This document shows, one piece after another, positions 40,453 through 51,195 of a DNA stretch of 64,000 bases (the stretch's first letter is position 1; every line of letters begins with the position of its first letter). This stretch comes from Pectobacterium zantedeschiae. Its GTDB lineage: Bacteria > Pseudomonadota > Gammaproteobacteria > Enterobacterales > Enterobacteriaceae. The stretch is from positions 248,001 through 312,000 of the forward strand of contig NZ_NWTM01000001.1 of the NCBI RefSeq assembly GCF_004137795.1, read 5' to 3'. The translations under genes and the position numbers were made by a program. Under the pieces are notes generated by a model. The model was given only the letters and a program-made list of their open reading frames with translations, made no database searches and was not told the DNA's origin.

Positions 40453-41721
40453 TTAGAACGCATAGTTGAAGTTCACGCCGTACAGCCAGGCTTTACCTTT
40501 GGAAGTAAAGTCATATTGGACGGCACTGAAGGCACCCGGTGCACGTTCGCTGATATTAACGCTCTTACCATGCATGTAGGACACGCCAACATCAACAGAC
40601 GCGTCTTTATTAAAGGCATAGGTAGTACCTGCGCTCAACCAGAAACGGTCCTGATCGGGGATGGAGATAGAACGTCTGTCGGCCGGCACTGGGCTGTCAT
40701 CAAACGCGATACCGCCACGGAACGTCCAGTTATCGTCGTGATAGTAGGTGGTGCCGAGTGCGAGGCGGTAAGCATCACGGAAGTTTTCTTCTTTCTGGAA
40801 CAAGGTTTGACCGTTGCTACCTGTTGCTTTCAGTTCCTGGAACTGGCTCCAACTAGTATAGGCCAGGCTATAATGCACTGCCCATTTTGGCGCCACGCGG
40901 TGGTAGACTGATGCTTCCCACATTTCCGGCAAATTTAACGTCAGCTTACCGGGAACGGTTGAGCCGTTGAAGCCACCCAAACTCGTTGGCAATTGGTTAC
41001 TGTAATCACCGTTAAAGTCGATATCCACCTTCGAGCGATAGGTCAGGCCGACACGGTTGTTTTCATCTATTTCGTACAGAATACCGGCATTCCAGCCATA
41101 TCCCCATTCCTTGCCTTCCAATTTCGCTATTTCAGTACTGCGAGGTAGAGCCGTGCTGAGATCGCCGAGATGACGCGTAATTTTAGCATCTGCATAGACG
41201 GCGTTAACACCCAGACCAAAACTGAAGTGCTGGTTCAGACGGTAGGCCGCGCTCAAATTCAGGTTTGATGTCAGTAGGTCGGTTTTGCCACCGATAGATC
41301 CTGCTGCATAGCTATCATTGAATTCCGTCGCCAGACCGTAGTTAGTGGTGGCGGAAGCACCAATTGCCCATTGCTCATTAAGCGGCATAATGAAATGCAG
41401 GTTTGGTACCCAGGCGTGTGGCGCGATATTTTTGGCGCTAGCATCATTGCCTGTCAGCCGGTTTGAACCGCTGACGTCAATATCCGGGTTGATATAGGTA
41501 ACACCACCGGAGAACGAGGGGCGGTCAAACATGGTCATGGTCGCTGGGTTACGGCTGCCGGAGGTCGCATTGTCGGCTATGGCACCTTCACCAGAAAACG
41601 CGCGTCCCAGACCTGATGATGAATATTCATTAAGCTGGAAACCAGCCGCGGACACATTTGCTGAAAACAGGGCCACCGCAACAGCAATTGTGGATTGTTT
41701 GAACAGGTTTTTCTGGCTCAT
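40453..41721 (-). CDS. fadL: Long-chain fatty acid outer-membrane channel FadL
   Basis: The 422-residue product starts at 41721 (ATG; GAGG upstream) with signal peptide [27 protein letters not shown], followed by the FadL N-terminal '[35 protein letters not shown]'. The rest alternates beta strands ending in an aromatic residue ('[11 protein letters not shown]'), so a 14-strand barrel is expected. FadL delivers long-chain fatty acids for beta-oxidation. A FadR-like operator lies 86-102 bp upstream, and yfcZ is divergent. Confidence 0.96.
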   Translation of the reverse strand: MSQKNLFKQSTIAVAVALFSANVSAAGFQLNEYSSSGLGRAFSGEGAIADNATSGSRNPATMTMFDRPSFSGGVTYINPDIDVSGSNRLTGNDASAKNIAPHAWVPNLHFIMPLNEQWAIGASATTNYGLATEFNDSYAAGSIGGKTDLLTSNLNLSAAYRLNQHFSFGLGVNAVYADAKITRHLGDLSTALPRSTEIAKLEGKEWGYGWNAGILYEIDENNRVGLTYRSKVDIDFNGDYSNQLPTSLGGFNGSTVPGKLTLNLPEMWEASVYHRVAPKWAVHYSLAYTSWSQFQELKATGSNGQTLFQKEENFRDAYRLALGTTYYHDDNWTFRGGIAFDDSPVPADRRSISIPDQDRFWLSAGTTYAFNKDASVDVGVSYMHGKSVNISERAPGAFSAVQYDFTSKGKAWLYGVNFNYAF

Positions 41722-41806
41722 GACCAAAACCTCTTTATATGCTTGTTATTTAACGTTGTTACACGGGGTAACAAGGGACGCGCATTGTAGGGGGCGCACT
41801 CAGCCT

Positions 41807-41823
41807 GACAAATCAGACCAGTT
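41807..41823 (-). promoter_or_regulatory. FadR-like operator upstream of fadL
   Basis: On the minus strand the sequence reads AACTGGTCTGATTTGTC, close to the FadR consensus AACTGGTCNGACNNGTT. The position (about 86-102 bp before the start) is consistent with FadR repression of fadL, as known in E. coli. Confidence 0.65.
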
Positions 41824-42102
41824 GCCAAAGTATAAGTTGGGAATACGATAATGTTGCGTTTGTGTATTCGAAATATTTCCAAAATGATGCAGAATTTAGA
41901 TCTGCTTAACGTTTTGGTTAATTTGTGTGAGGAGATATTACCCGGCTTTTACCGCGTAATAACACATTAATGTGACTGATATCACTAAAATTACCGGCTG
42001 GCATGAAGTACTGGTACTGCTTTGGGATGAGGGAGTAAAATATGAAGAAGATAAAAATTTTTGAACTGGATCATATCTCCCGCGCCTTAAGAGGAAAGCA
42101 TC

Positions 42103-42399
42103 ATGACGAACGTAATCAACAAATGCAGTGCTGAAGAAACCGCAGCCTGCTGCTGTGTCGATGTTGGCACAATCATGGATAATACCGATTGCACGGCATC
42201 TTACAGCAAAGTTTTCGGCAATCGTTCTGACGCGGAAGCGACATTAGCCGCTCTGACGGAAAAAGCGCGTGCGGTAGAATCTGAACCTTGCGAAATCGTT
42301 AGTACGTTGGAAGAGGTAGATGGCGGCGTTAAACTGGATATTGATTTTACGTTCAGCTGTCAGGCTGAAACGATGATTTTCCAGCTCGGCCTGCGTTAA
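42103..42399 (+). CDS. yfcZ: YfcZ/YiiS-family protein
   Basis: A 98-residue conserved enteric protein of unknown function, with MTNVINKCSAEETAACCCVDVGTIMDN at the start and 'CEIVSTLEEVDGGVKLDIDFTFSCQAE' near the end. The N-terminal CCC is characteristic. It has the E. coli neighbourhood (fadL on the left), but the fadI side is interrupted by the inserted ABC operon. The 257-bp gap to the next gene shows nothing besides AT-rich promoter-like DNA. Confidence 0.93.
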   Translation: MTNVINKCSAEETAACCCVDVGTIMDNTDCTASYSKVFGNRSDAEATLAALTEKARAVESEPCEIVSTLEEVDGGVKLDIDFTFSCQAETMIFQLGLR

Positions 42400-42656
42400 G
42401 TATTTTTTCTGGTAGGCACTGGTTTATTATGCCTGCCAGATGTTTTTCTCTCTCCACTCACGTGTATTTCCCTTTCCTACGGTCTTTCTGTTGTTCGCAT
42501 TGATAATGCGCTATACCGAATTACGCCTCGTGTTTCCCTCTCTCTTTTGCCGTTAGCAAACAATCGCAATTGGATAGCATTTTTTGTTTCTGGCAGATAA
42601 CTCTGTGATTCTATTTAATTTCAGTATTATTTCTTTATACAAAATCGAGTCCTGTT

Positions 42657-43682
42657 TTGATCAGTTTTGAGCATGTTAGCAAGTCGTTTACGACACAGGG
42701 TAAAACGCTGTATGCCGTGAAAGATGTCACATTGGACATTGATAGAGGAGAGATTTTCGGCATCATCGGCTTCAGCGGAGCAGGCAAAAGTACGCTGTTG
42801 CGTCTGGTTAATTTGCTGGAAACGCCAACGGAAGGGAAAGTGACGATTAACCAGCAGGATATCACTTTGCTTTCCTCAGACGCTTTGCGCCAACTCCGGC
42901 GTCGCATTGGCATGGTCTTCCAAACGTTCAATTTATTTCAGTCGCGAACGGTAGCGGGTAATGTTGCCTGGCCGCTACGCTTGGCGCGTATGAATCGCCA
43001 ACAGATACAGCAGCGGGTTGACGAAGTGCTGCGCTTTGTCGGCCTGGAAGATAAGAAGGATCACTATCCCGAGCAGCTTTCCGGCGGGCAGAAACAGCGC
43101 GTCGGCATTGCCAGAGCGCTGGTTAGCTCACCGGATATTCTAATTTGCGACGAGGCGACTTCAGCGCTGGATCCCGAAACCACGGAGGATATTCTTCAGT
43201 TGCTGGAGAGTATCAATCGCCAATATCACATCACGATCTTGTTGATCACGCATGAGATGAATGTGATCCGCCGTATTTGCCACCGGGTTGCCGTCATGGA
43301 ACAAGGTCGGGTTATCGAACAGGGACGTGTGGTCGATATTTTCACCCGTCCTGAGCATAAAACCACACGCAATTTTGTGCGCTCAATTTTTAACGATCGT
43401 CTACCTCCTCGGTTATTGCAGACGCTGCAATCACGCCATTCCGGTTCGTTATACCAGCTCATTTTTCATGATGGCTCAACCAGTGTACCGCTGTTGTCAC
43501 AAACGGCACGCCTGCATCCGCTTATCGATTACAACATTATTTACGGCAATATCAGCGAGTTACAGGGGGCGTTGTTCGGCAGCCTGATTGTGGAGTTTAT
43601 TGGCCCGCCAGACAGTATTGCTGCCGCGCTGGAAACGCTGGCGCAAACGGTGGAAGTCAGGGAGGTGAGTCATGAGGGTTGA
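42657..43682 (+). CDS. MetN-like ABC transporter ATP-binding protein
   Basis: The 341-residue product starts with TTG at 42657, giving MISFEHVSKSFTTQGK, the normal MetN-type N-terminus. It has Walker A GFSGAGKST, signature LSGGQKQR, Walker B 'ILICDEATSAL' and His switch 'ITHEM'. A C-terminal ACT-like/NIL domain (~245-341) is present, as in MetN, where it senses substrate and inhibits transport. The gene overlaps the permease start by 11 nt. I find no MetJ boxes (AGACGTCT) upstream, so regulation differs from metNIQ. Confidence 0.92.
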   Translation: MISFEHVSKSFTTQGKTLYAVKDVTLDIDRGEIFGIIGFSGAGKSTLLRLVNLLETPTEGKVTINQQDITLLSSDALRQLRRRIGMVFQTFNLFQSRTVAGNVAWPLRLARMNRQQIQQRVDEVLRFVGLEDKKDHYPEQLSGGQKQRVGIARALVSSPDILICDEATSALDPETTEDILQLLESINRQYHITILLITHEMNVIRRICHRVAVMEQGRVIEQGRVVDIFTRPEHKTTRNFVRSIFNDRLPPRLLQTLQSRHSGSLYQLIFHDGSTSVPLLSQTARLHPLIDYNIIYGNISELQGALFGSLIVEFIGPPDSIAAALETLAQTVEVREVSHEG

Positions 43683-44334
43683 TTGGACGACATTCTGGCA
43701 GACGCTGCTGGTCGCCACTGGTGAAACGTTGGCGATGGTATTAGTGACGTTGTTATTTGCCAGCGTTCTGGGCATTGGTTTGGGCTTGTTGCTGTTTCTA
43801 AGCCGTACGGGAGGATTATTTGAAAATCGCGTGCTGTTTGTGTTGTTGAATCTGGTTATCAACATTGTGCGGCCCATTCCGTTCATTATTTTTCTGGTGG
43901 CGGTTAGCCCCATGACACGCATGGTTGTGGGAACCACCATCGGTATTGCTGCTGCTATTTTCCCCATGATTCTGGTTGCCGCTTGCGCGATTGCGAGGGT
44001 AGTGGAAAACAATCTGATGTCGGTCGATCCCGGCATGATTGAGGCTGCACGCGCACTGGGTGCGACCCCTTTGCAGATCATTACGGGGGTACTGATTCGG
44101 GAAGCGCTGGGCCCGCTGATTATGGGGCTGACATTTATTACTGTTGCTCTGGTCGATTTCTCTGCCGTTGCCGGAATGGTTGGCGGCGGTGGATTGGGCA
44201 ATTTGGCAATGACCTACGGCTACAACCGGTTTAACACCTCGGTCATGGTCGTCACAGTGGTGATTCTGATTGTGCTGGTTCAACTGGCTCAACATGCTGG
44301 CAACTATTTTTCCCGCCGTATCATGCGGCGCTAA
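43672..44334 (+). CDS. MetI-like ABC transporter permease
   Basis: The 220-residue inner-membrane protein has five hydrophobic segments. The EAA-type coupling loop is visible as 'EAARALGATPLQIITGVLIREALGPLIMG'. Length and sequence are typical of MetI. It is encoded directly after its ATPase (11-nt overlap) and before the binding-protein gene, so it completes a NlpA/MetQ-class importer. Confidence 0.92.
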   Translation: MRVDWTTFWQTLLVATGETLAMVLVTLLFASVLGIGLGLLLFLSRTGGLFENRVLFVLLNLVINIVRPIPFIIFLVAVSPMTRMVVGTTIGIAAAIFPMILVAACAIARVVENNLMSVDPGMIEAARALGATPLQIITGVLIREALGPLIMGLTFITVALVDFSAVAGMVGGGGLGNLAMTYGYNRFNTSVMVVTVVILIVLVQLAQHAGNYFSRRIMRR

Positions 44335-44401
44335 CACCCCATGGCGACGGTGGAGTTAAGTCGATATTTCACTGGGCCTTCATTTAATTAAGGAGCGAAC
44401 A

Positions 44402-45256
44402 ATGACATGGCAAAAAATGGTATTAGGAGCGCTGTTGACGCTCTCCTTACAGGCTGGCGCAGCACAAAAGCCTGTGGATGTGACCATCGGCGTAGCGGGA
44501 AGTGAAGACGCATATTGGAAGGTGCTGACGCAAAAAGCGAAAGCGGAGAACATCAACATCAAACTGATCAGTTTTTCGGACTATGCATTACCTAATAAAG
44601 CGCTGGCTAACGGTGATGTCGATCTTAACGCGTTTCAACATTTGGCTTTCCTCAGTCAGTTCAACGTGAATAACCAACTTACGATTGTTCCGATCGGCAC
44701 GACACAAATTGTGCCTATGGCGCTGTATTCGGAGAAATACCGCGAGCTGAAGGATATTCCTCAGGGTGCGCAAATTGCCTTGCCAAACGATCCGTCCAAT
44801 CAAGGGCGTGCACTCAAGGTGCTGGAATCATCCGGCTTGCTCACGTTGAAAGACGGTGCGGGATTGCACGCGACGCCTGACGATATTGTCGAGAACCCAC
44901 GCAAGCTGAAAATTCTGCCGGTGGTAGCACAACAGACCCCGCGCGTGCTGGCTGATGTGGCAGCATCGGTCGTCAATCAGGGCGTGGCAGTGGATGCAGG
45001 TTTGCCTGCCGACAAGATCCTGTTTCAGGACGATCCTACTGCGCCGTCTGCTCTACCTTATGTAAACGTGTTTGCCGCTCGGGAAAAGGATAAAGACAAT
45101 CCGGTCTACCAGCGGATTGTGGCGCTATATCACCAGCCTGATGTGATTGCGGCAGTCAAAGAGGATACAAAAGGCGTCGCGGTCGTCGTGGATCTACCCG
45201 CTAAAGATTTGCAGGACAAACTTAACCAGCTTGAAGACGATTTGAGAAAGCAATAA
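44402..45256 (+). CDS. MetQ/NlpA-family substrate-binding protein
   Basis: The 284-residue product has a signal peptide, MTWQKMVLGALLTLSLQAGAAQ. It has no lipobox cysteine, unlike MetQ, so it is likely a free periplasmic protein. Family blocks: 'VTIGVAGSEDAYWKVL', 'ISFSDYALPNKALANGDVDLNAFQHLAFL', and 'QIALPNDPSNQGRALKVLESSGLLTLKDG'. It would bind methionine or a related amino acid for the MetNI-like pair, and the M20 hydrolase next door suggests an N-acylated or peptide substrate. Confidence 0.9.
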   Translation: MTWQKMVLGALLTLSLQAGAAQKPVDVTIGVAGSEDAYWKVLTQKAKAENINIKLISFSDYALPNKALANGDVDLNAFQHLAFLSQFNVNNQLTIVPIGTTQIVPMALYSEKYRELKDIPQGAQIALPNDPSNQGRALKVLESSGLLTLKDGAGLHATPDDIVENPRKLKILPVVAQQTPRVLADVAASVVNQGVAVDAGLPADKILFQDDPTAPSALPYVNVFAAREKDKDNPVYQRIVALYHQPDVIAAVKEDTKGVAVVVDLPAKDLQDKLNQLEDDLRKQ

Positions 45257-45310
45257 GCCTATCTTTTTTATTCATATGGCTCGCGTAATGATGACATCAG
45301 GAGGCGAAGA

Positions 45311-46510
45311 ATGAGTGAGTTAATTTCCCATCATCGGGGCATCATCCGATCGCATTTTGAACAGACCGCACAGAAATATCTCCAGGTTAGCCACCAGATC
45401 CATGCCCGCCCCGAACTGGGCAATCAGGAGTATTTTGCCGCAGAAACCCTGACGGGCCTGCTGCGTGACGCCGGTTTTACCGTAACGCGGGATATCGCCG
45501 GGCATGAAACGGGCTTCGTGGCACACAAAGGTTCGGCGAACAGCGGACCACGGATCGGCTATCTGGCCGAATATGATGCGTTGCCGGGGTTGGGGCATGC
45601 CTGCGGCCACAATCTGATTGGCACGAGCAGCGTGGCGGCAGCGATTGCGCTCTCGCACGTTGTGGACCAGACGGGGGGAGAGGTGTGGGTATTTGGCACA
45701 CCAGCGGAGGAGGGCGGCGTTAACGGCAGTGCCAAAGGCAGCTTTGCGGATGCGGGCATATTTGATGGTATTGATGCTGCGTTGATGATTCATGGCTCGG
45801 GTAAAACGCAACTGACCTCTGCCAGTCTGGCTGTCGATCCGTTGGATTTCCATTTTACCGGCCGAGCGGCACATGCTTCAGCGTCTCCAGAAGAGGGAAT
45901 TAACGCGCTGGATGCGGTGATTCAACTCTTTACCGGTATCAACGCGCTGCGGCAGCAACTGCCGGGCGATACGCGTATCCACGGTATTATTACCCACGGC
46001 GGAGAAGCGCCAAATATCATTCCTGAATATGCGTCTGCGCGGTTTTATATTCGAGCCTCAACCTGGCAGCGTGCGCAGGCCGTCAGTGAAAGAGTTCGGG
46101 CGGTAGCGGAAGGTGCCGCATTGGCAACGGGGAGTACGCTGAAGGTTGAGCGATTCCAAAATCCCGTTAAGGATTTGATTACTAATAGACTGCTGGATAC
46201 CATCGTGGGAGAAGAACTGGTGGCGTTGGGAGAAACGCTCTCCGACCAGCCACGACGTGGCCTTGGTTCCACGGATGCCGGTAATGCCAGTCACGTTATC
46301 CCCGTCAGCCATTGCTATATCAAAATTGGCCCTGACGATCTGGTGGCGCACACGCCCGCGTTTCGTGATGCCGCCATTTCCCTACAGGGCGATCAGGCGT
46401 TGCTGGTGGCCGCACAGGCTCTGGCGCTCTCGGGTTACCGCTTATTGACAGAACCTTCCCTGCTGGAAAGTGTGAAAGCAGACTTTCGCCGCACGCATTC
46501 CCTCACCTGA
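45311..46510 (+). CDS. M20-family amidohydrolase (AbgB/PM20D-like)
   Basis: The 399-residue cytosolic metallohydrolase contains 'HARPELGNQEY', 'GYLAEYDALPGLGHACGHNLIG' (zinc ligand His) and 'TPAEEGGVNG' (catalytic Glu-Glu). 'FHFTGRAAHASASPEEGINALDAVIQLF' is the dimerisation domain, and 'GSTDAGNASHVIPV' and 'AHTP' are near the end. Family enzymes cleave N-acyl amino acids or aminoacyl dipeptides. Following an ABC importer by 54 bp, it probably releases an amino acid from the imported conjugate. Substrate inferred, not shown. Confidence 0.9.
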   Translation: MSELISHHRGIIRSHFEQTAQKYLQVSHQIHARPELGNQEYFAAETLTGLLRDAGFTVTRDIAGHETGFVAHKGSANSGPRIGYLAEYDALPGLGHACGHNLIGTSSVAAAIALSHVVDQTGGEVWVFGTPAEEGGVNGSAKGSFADAGIFDGIDAALMIHGSGKTQLTSASLAVDPLDFHFTGRAAHASASPEEGINALDAVIQLFTGINALRQQLPGDTRIHGIITHGGEAPNIIPEYASARFYIRASTWQRAQAVSERVRAVAEGAALATGSTLKVERFQNPVKDLITNRLLDTIVGEELVALGETLSDQPRRGLGSTDAGNASHVIPVSHCYIKIGPDDLVAHTPAFRDAAISLQGDQALLVAAQALALSGYRLLTEPSLLESVKADFRRTHSLT

Positions 46511-46522
46511 TGTAATCAATAC

Positions 46523-46561
46523 CGAGATGGCTGCTGAAATCACTGCTCAGCGGCCATCTCG
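46523..46561 (+). terminator. Hairpin after the M20 gene
   Basis: CGAGATGGC pairs with GCCATCTCG, with additional pairing of CTGA/TCAG inside. There is no T-run, so it may act as an attenuating or mRNA-stabilising hairpin rather than a strong terminator. Confidence 0.5.
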
Positions 46562-46647
46562 TCTGTTCTCCTCGCGGACAACGGCATGCTCTTCACACTT
46601 TTATGTTGCTCAGCTTTGCGTAATGTAACTATTTGGTTAACAATGAA

Positions 46648-46664
46648 ATCAGGTCTGACCTGTT
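46648..46664 (+). promoter_or_regulatory. FadR-like operator upstream of fadI
   Basis: ATCAGGTCTGACCTGTT contains the 11-bp palindrome AGGTCTGACCT, matching the FadR recognition core. It lies about 37-53 bp before the fadI start, where repression of fadIJ is expected. Confidence 0.7.
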
Positions 46665-46700
46665 GTGGGCGTACTTTATTTTTGGTTAACAGGAGCGTTT

Positions 46701-48014
46701 ATGAGCGAGGTATTACCTCTGATAACCCGCCGTGGCGATCGCATTGCTTTCGTGAGCGGATTACGCACCCCATTTGCCCGGCAGGCGACGGCCTACCATG
46801 GCGTACCTGCCATCGAGTTAGGGAAGCTTGTTACCAGTGAATTGCTTGTCCGAACCGGTATCGATCCTGAGCTGATCGAACTATTGGTGTTCGGGCAGGT
46901 GGTCCAAATGCCTGAAGCACCGAATATCGCCAGAGAGATCGTGCTCGGCACGGGCATGAGCGTACACACCGATGCGTATAGCGTTTCACGCGCCTGCGCG
47001 ACCAGCTTTCAGGCTGTTGCCAATGTGGCGGAAAGCATTATGGCAGGAACCGTCGAAGTCGGTATTGCCGGGGGAGCGGATTCGTCTTCCGTGCTGCCTA
47101 TTGGCGTCAGTAAAGCGCTGGCCAGAACGTTGGTGGATATGAACAAGGCCCGAACGCTGAGCCAGAAGTTGACGTTGTTGAGCGGCCTGCGTCCGAAAGA
47201 CTTGCTCCCGGTTGCGCCTGCGGTGGCGGAATATTCTACCGGGCTGCGTATGGGCGACACCGCTGAACAGATGGCAAAAACCTATGGTATCACGCGTGAA
47301 GAACAGGATGAGTTGGCACATCGCTCGCACAAGCTGGCAGCACAGGCCTGGGAATCTGGCGTGCTGCGAGATGAAGTGATGACGGCTTATGTTCCCCCTT
47401 ATGAGAAGGCGTTGAGTGAAGATAACAACGTGCGCCATGACTCCGCCATTGAGCAGTATTCGCGTCTACGTCCAGCATTCGATCGCCGACATGGTTCGGT
47501 GACGGCCGCAAACAGTACGCCGCTGACGGATGGTGCGGCGGCAGTTCTGATGATGAGTGAATCCAAGGCCAAAAGTCTGGGGCTTACGCCGTTAGGCTAC
47601 CTGCGCAGTTATGCATTCAGCGCCATCGGTGTGCAGCGTGATATGTTGTTGGGACCTGCTTATGCTTCCCCGCTTGCGCTGGCAAGAGCTGGCGTGACGT
47701 TGGCCGATCTGACATTAATTGATATGCACGAAGCCTTTGCTGCCCAGACGCTGGCAAATCTGAAGCTGTTTGCCAGCGATGAATTTGCTCGGAATCAATT
47801 GGGTAGAAATGCCGCACTGGGTGAAGTGGACCGTGCCAAATTTAACGTGCTCGGTGGCTCTATTGCCTATGGTCATCCTTTTGCCGCGACTGGCGCGAGG
47901 ATGATCACCCAAACGCTGAATGAGCTGCGTCGTCGCGGTGGCGGACTGGGATTAACCACCGCCTGCGCGGCGGGCGGATTGGGCGCTGCAATGGTACTGG
48001 AGGTGACGCCATGA
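46701..48014 (+). CDS. fadI: 3-ketoacyl-CoA thiolase FadI (anaerobic beta-oxidation beta-subunit)
   Basis: The 437-residue product starts at 46701 after AGGAG. It catalyses thiolytic cleavage of 3-ketoacyl-CoA. Thiolase residues are intact: the nucleophile Cys in '[24 protein letters not shown]', the His in '[17 protein letters not shown]', and the C-terminal Cys in '[16 protein letters not shown]'. It pairs with FadJ as a complex. Its stop overlaps the fadJ start (ATGA). Confidence 0.96.
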   Translation: MSEVLPLITRRGDRIAFVSGLRTPFARQATAYHGVPAIELGKLVTSELLVRTGIDPELIELLVFGQVVQMPEAPNIAREIVLGTGMSVHTDAYSVSRACATSFQAVANVAESIMAGTVEVGIAGGADSSSVLPIGVSKALARTLVDMNKARTLSQKLTLLSGLRPKDLLPVAPAVAEYSTGLRMGDTAEQMAKTYGITREEQDELAHRSHKLAAQAWESGVLRDEVMTAYVPPYEKALSEDNNVRHDSAIEQYSRLRPAFDRRHGSVTAANSTPLTDGAAAVLMMSESKAKSLGLTPLGYLRSYAFSAIGVQRDMLLGPAYASPLALARAGVTLADLTLIDMHEAFAAQTLANLKLFASDEFARNQLGRNAALGEVDRAKFNVLGGSIAYGHPFAATGARMITQTLNELRRRGGGLGLTTACAAGGLGAAMVLEVTP

Positions 48015-50203
48015 ACGAACAACAGCCTTTCTCCGTTGCAACATCGTCTGTAACGGAAAGCCCGTCTGCTTTTTCCCTCACCATTCGGCCGGACAATATC
48101 GGTGTGATCAGCATTGATGTTCCCGGCGAGAAAGTGAACACGCTAAAGAGTGAATTTGCAGAACAGATTCTCTCGGTCTTTGAGCTAGCCCGGAAAAATG
48201 CGACGCTCAGGGGGCTAATCTTTATTTCCGCCAAGCCTGATTCGTTTATCGCTGGTGCGGATATCACCATGTTGAACCAGTGCAGTAGCGCTGAGCAGGC
48301 CGAAAATCTGGCCAAACAAGGGCAGGAAACGTTTGATCAGATTGCTGCGTTACCTTTCCCTGTGGTGGCTGCGATTCACGGTGCTTGTTTAGGTGGTGGG
48401 CTAGAATTGGCGTTAGCCTGCGACTATCGGGTCTGCTCGCTGGATGAAAAGACGGTGCTGGGATTGCCGGAAGTGCAACTTGGCCTCCTTCCCGGCTCAG
48501 GTGGAACGCAGCGTTTGCCGCGCTTGATTGGTCTGGATAGTGCGCTGGATCTTATTCTGACGGGGCGCCATCTCCGGGCGAGCCAGGCGCTACGGCAGGG
48601 GCTGGTTGATGAAGCGGTTCCGCACGATATCCTGCTGGATACCGCAGTCGAAATTCTCAAAAAAGGCAAAAGGAAGGTGGTGCCGTTGGGTTGGCGTTCG
48701 CGTCTGCTGAGCAGTCCTGGCATTCGTCATTTGCTTTTCAACGTGGTGAAACGCAAGACTCGCGCAAAAACACACGGCAACTATCCAGCCACTGAAAAGA
48801 TCATTCAGGTGGTACGTCGGGGAATAGAAAAAGGTCGTGAAGAAGGGTATCGGCAGGAAGCACGAGCGTTCGGCAAACTGGTGATGACGCCGGAGTCTGC
48901 TGCACTACGCCATTTGTTCTTTGCCACTAATGCCTTAAAGAAAACCACCGGTGCGGCCTCTGAGGCGAAGCCGATCCATCGTGTCGGTATTCTCGGCGGC
49001 GGGTTGATGGGCGGAGGGATCGCCAGCGTGACGGCAACGCGCGGGCAGTTACCTGTACGTATTAAAGATATCAATGAACAGGGTATTAATCATGCGTTGA
49101 AGTACAACTGGCAATTACTGACCAAGCGCGTTCAGAGTAAACGGATGAAGCCGACGGAGCGCCAGCGTTTGATGACGTTAATCTCCGGCAGTACGGACTA
49201 TCGCGGCTTTGAACATGCGGATATCGTCATTGAAGCGGTCTTCGAAGATCTGGCGCTGAAGCGGCAAATGGTGACGGAGATTGAAGATCATGCTGCAGCG
49301 CATACTATTTTTGCGTCAAATACCTCTTCGTTGCCGATCCATCAGATCGCAGAGGGCGCGCGTCGTCCACAGCAGGTTGTTGGTCTGCACTATTTCAGCC
49401 CGGTAGATAAAATGCCGCTGGTTGAAGTCATCCCCCACGCGCACACCAGCGCGGAGACGGTTGCGACGACGGTTGCTTTGGCGAGAAAGCAGGGAAAAAC
49501 TGCGATCGTCGTAGGCGACAGCGCGGGTTTTTATGTGAATCGTATATTGGCGCCGTACATCAATGAAGCAGCTTATTGCCTGCTGGAAGGGGAGCCTGTT
49601 GAATCGATTGACTATGCGTTGGTGCGTTTTGGTTTCCCCGTCGGCCCGCTAGCGCTGTTGGATGAAGTCGGTATTGATGTGGCAACCAAAATTGTACCGG
49701 TGCTGAGTGAAGAGCTCGGCGATCGCTTTACCTCTCCGCCTGCGTTTGATGCGATCCTGAAAGATGGGCGCAAAGGGCGTAAGAATGGCAAAGGGTTCTA
49801 TCGGTACAATAAAACGCGCCGTTTCTGGCACACGAAAGAGGTGGATAGCTCGGTTTATCCACTGTTGGATGTAACGCCGAAGGCGCATATCGATCCTGCG
49901 TTAATCAGCCAGCGTGCCGTGATGATGATGTTAAATGAGGCGGCGCGTTGTTTGGATGAAGGCGTGATTCGATGTGCTCGTGACGGCGATATCGGCGCGG
50001 TATTTGGCATTGGTTTCCCGCCTTTCCTCGGAGGCCCGTTCCACTACATGGATCGTTTGGGGATGGAAACGGTAGTGAAAACACTGCTGGTACTGCAACA
50101 ACAATATGGCGATCGATTCGCACCCTGTGAACGTTTACTTACGATGCGTGAAAGTCAGCGGACGTTCTATTCGCCCGCTGGTGAAGACAGTAGCACTAGT
50201 TAA
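48011..50203 (+). CDS. fadJ: FadJ: enoyl-CoA hydratase/3-hydroxyacyl-CoA dehydrogenase
   Basis: The 730-residue bifunctional protein has an N-terminal crotonase domain (~20-310, 'GADITMLNQ', '[20 protein letters not shown]', '[20 protein letters not shown]'). The middle and C-terminal regions are the NAD-binding 3-hydroxyacyl-CoA dehydrogenase ('[14 protein letters not shown]', '[10 protein letters not shown]', '[15 protein letters not shown]'). The end is 8 bp into the convergent pilus gene (50196). In E. coli sixA follows; here a pilus operon has been inserted between. Confidence 0.96.
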   Translation: MNEQQPFSVATSSVTESPSAFSLTIRPDNIGVISIDVPGEKVNTLKSEFAEQILSVFELARKNATLRGLIFISAKPDSFIAGADITMLNQCSSAEQAENLAKQGQETFDQIAALPFPVVAAIHGACLGGGLELALACDYRVCSLDEKTVLGLPEVQLGLLPGSGGTQRLPRLIGLDSALDLILTGRHLRASQALRQGLVDEAVPHDILLDTAVEILKKGKRKVVPLGWRSRLLSSPGIRHLLFNVVKRKTRAKTHGNYPATEKIIQVVRRGIEKGREEGYRQEARAFGKLVMTPESAALRHLFFATNALKKTTGAASEAKPIHRVGILGGGLMGGGIASVTATRGQLPVRIKDINEQGINHALKYNWQLLTKRVQSKRMKPTERQRLMTLISGSTDYRGFEHADIVIEAVFEDLALKRQMVTEIEDHAAAHTIFASNTSSLPIHQIAEGARRPQQVVGLHYFSPVDKMPLVEVIPHAHTSAETVATTVALARKQGKTAIVVGDSAGFYVNRILAPYINEAAYCLLEGEPVESIDYALVRFGFPVGPLALLDEVGIDVATKIVPVLSEELGDRFTSPPAFDAILKDGRKGRKNGKGFYRYNKTRRFWHTKEVDSSVYPLLDVTPKAHIDPALISQRAVMMMLNEAARCLDEGVIRCARDGDIGAVFGIGFPPFLGGPFHYMDRLGMETVVKTLLVLQQQYGDRFAPCERLLTMRESQRTFYSPAGEDSSTS

Positions 50204-51191
50204 TCGTGACGTTGATTGTGACGGTGTCTTTATACGCCCCCTCCGGTTTATTGGCCTGACTGGCATTAATGCGGGCAGTGTACGGGATACTCTGCGTAAT
50301 TCCCGTGCCCGTCCCGCTATAATCGTTAGTCTCGGTCCATGCGGTGTTCTCTGCACGATAGAGTTGGTATTGCAGGTAGTTAGGGGTTCCACCGACGGTT
50401 GCTGTCATTCTGCGCCAGTTGGCATCGTCGGGATGGGTACTGACGAGCTTGACGGTATAGGCACCCAGCAGCGTACAGCGAACGCCTAGGTTGCTGTTAA
50501 CCGCCGCGAAATCGGCGGGAAACGCAGCCGTACCAAAGCTGATATTCGGCGCACTGGTGATCTGGCAATCATTGGTGATGGTCATGGTGATATTAAGGGT
50601 TGAGGTCGTTGATCCCTCATCGTAAGAGCAGAGGCCGAATACACCCAGTGTACAAAGTCGATAATCCCATTTGATAGTCACCGTGTCGGTATAGGTCCCA
50701 GCGGAAACGTTGTTGCCTATACTGGTGCGGATATAGATCGGCATCGTGCCGTCAGTGGAGTTGAATAGACCTAAGATGTCCAGAAAGGTCGTCCGGCTCC
50801 AGGTATAGGTCGAGTTGATGTTATAGAGCGTACTGCAGCCAGAATCCATACACAGACTATAAGGAACATAGTCTGTGCTTGTCCCTCTGCGCATCCGCAT
50901 CGTGGTGCCGCTGGGGTTGCTGTCACTCTGTATCGTCGCGGTGATGGTATTGGTACTGGCTAAACTCAACACACTCCCCGTACAGCGAAATCCACTTCCC
51001 GATGCTACGATCTGTGGCGTACCGTTAACGCCGACCACGGAAGAAGCATAAGGCCCAAGCGGAGTGCTGCTGGGTGGCGTGGTACAGGCAGCATAGCTAA
51101 AAGGTGCGTAATACAGTGCCATCAACAGGAAGGCCAGATGTAACCAACGGGCGGCGAAGAGGTGCTGGATCTGCGGTATCGGGGTCAGCAT
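50196..51191 (-). CDS. Csu-type pilus tip protein with spore coat U domains
   Basis: The 331-residue exported protein has a signal anchor-like leader ([21 protein letters not shown]). Two successive SCPU-like domains follow: the first ~35-185 with several Cys, the second ~195-331 with '[17 protein letters not shown]' and a final strand '[12 protein letters not shown]'. This two-domain form matches CsuE-type tip adhesins. It is the last gene of the operon and converges on fadJ with an 8-bp overlap. Confidence 0.85.
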   Translation of the reverse strand: MLTPIPQIQHLFAARWLHLAFLLMALYYAPFSYAACTTPPSSTPLGPYASSVVGVNGTPQIVASGSGFRCTGSVLSLASTNTITATIQSDSNPSGTTMRMRRGTSTDYVPYSLCMDSGCSTLYNINSTYTWSRTTFLDILGLFNSTDGTMPIYIRTSIGNNVSAGTYTDTVTIKWDYRLCTLGVFGLCSYDEGSTTSTLNITMTITNDCQITSAPNISFGTAAFPADFAAVNSNLGVRCTLLGAYTVKLVSTHPDDANWRRMTATVGGTPNYLQYQLYRAENTAWTETNDYSGTGTGITQSIPYTARINASQANKPEGAYKDTVTINVTIN

Positions 51192-51195
51192 CGTT

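Noticed and set aside
42400-42656. MetJ boxes upstream of the MetN-like gene
   Set aside because: No AGACGTCT-type tandem sites are visible.
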